A DNA stretch of 5,147 nt from an uncultured Flavobacteriales bacterium (lineage in GTDB: Bacteria; Bacteroidota; Bacteroidia; Flavobacteriales_E; Vicingaceae), in assembly GCA_937901255.1 (NCBI GenBank), contig CALCHN010000058.1, positions 1-5,147 of the forward strand, read 5' to 3'. Positions 5,078-5,147 of the stretch are shown piece by piece (the stretch's first letter is position 1; each line of letters opens with the position of its first letter). The notes beneath the pieces were generated by a model. That model worked only from the letters and a program-made list of their open reading frames with translations, had not been told where the DNA came from and made no database searches. The position numbers and the translations under genes are program-made.

Positions 5078-5147
5078 TTACAAAATTAGAATTACATAAA
5101 ATATTTTTGTTGAAATTATTCTAACTGAAATACAGATAGTTATAAAA

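Larger units (their letters stand above)
4604..5147. other. Gene-poor region dense in inverted repeats
   Basis: No convincing gene was found on either strand in these 544 bases; open frames are short. Positions 4604-4827 are AT-rich with only small direct repeats. From 4828 to 5077 there are successive inverted repeats: the dif-like pair, an attC-like fold, a T-tract hairpin and a 12-bp palindrome. TATTTTTG at 5102-5109 matches the Bacteroidota -7 box and could start transcription out of the window to the right, but no good -33 box lies upstream. TTAGAAT (5086-5092) and ATTCTAA (5118-5124) form a further small inverted repeat. AGTTATAA, the core of the dif-like arms, recurs at 5138-5145 close to the window end. 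Confidence 0.6.

Noticed and set aside
5138..5145. Third dif-like site from the AGTTATAA match
   Set aside because: Only eight bases match, the left half-site is poor and the window ends; chance is likely in AT-rich DNA.

Overview
The window looks like a compact mobile or integrative element from an AT-rich member of the Bacteroidota. Evidence for the host group: two promoter candidates match the Bacteroidota -7 consensus TAnnTTTG, the genes lack clear Shine-Dalgarno sequences and start in A-rich leaders, and there is a stand-alone LytTR domain and a recombinase of a type common in that phylum. No species can be named from the sequence alone.

Layout. Positions 1-60 hold three copies of a TGTAAATGTTACC-like repeat. 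A leftward pair of genes (83-558) encodes an XRE-family repressor and, overlapping it in a TAATG junction, a 44-residue single-pass membrane peptide. Positions 559-715 form a divergent control region with one promoter candidate in each direction and three related 12-bp dyads. A rightward set of four genes (716-4603) follows: a 512-residue P-loop protein resembling the helicase half of mobile-element primase-helicases but lacking the CHC2 zinc finger and TOPRIM domains; two tyrosine recombinases overlapping by 17 bases, the first canonical and the second with an altered active site; and a 129-residue LytTR DNA-binding protein starting one base after the second recombinase stops. The last 544 bases contain no convincing gene but are rich in inverted repeats. 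The most notable is an inverted pair of 28-bp sites, each built like a Xer/dif site (11-6-11), followed by a 59-bp attC-like fold and two further hairpins.

How it may work (inference). The XRE protein probably controls its own gene and the rightward genes through the three dyads. The P-loop protein would support replication or DNA unwinding. The recombinase pair would catalyse excision and integration, with the LytTR protein as accessory factor or regulator, an order that recalls tnpA-tnpB-tnpC of Tn554. The inverted dif-like pair could fold from single-stranded DNA into one duplex site, as in the CTXphi attP hairpin or integron attC sites. The element's ends are not proven; no target duplication could be identified within the window.
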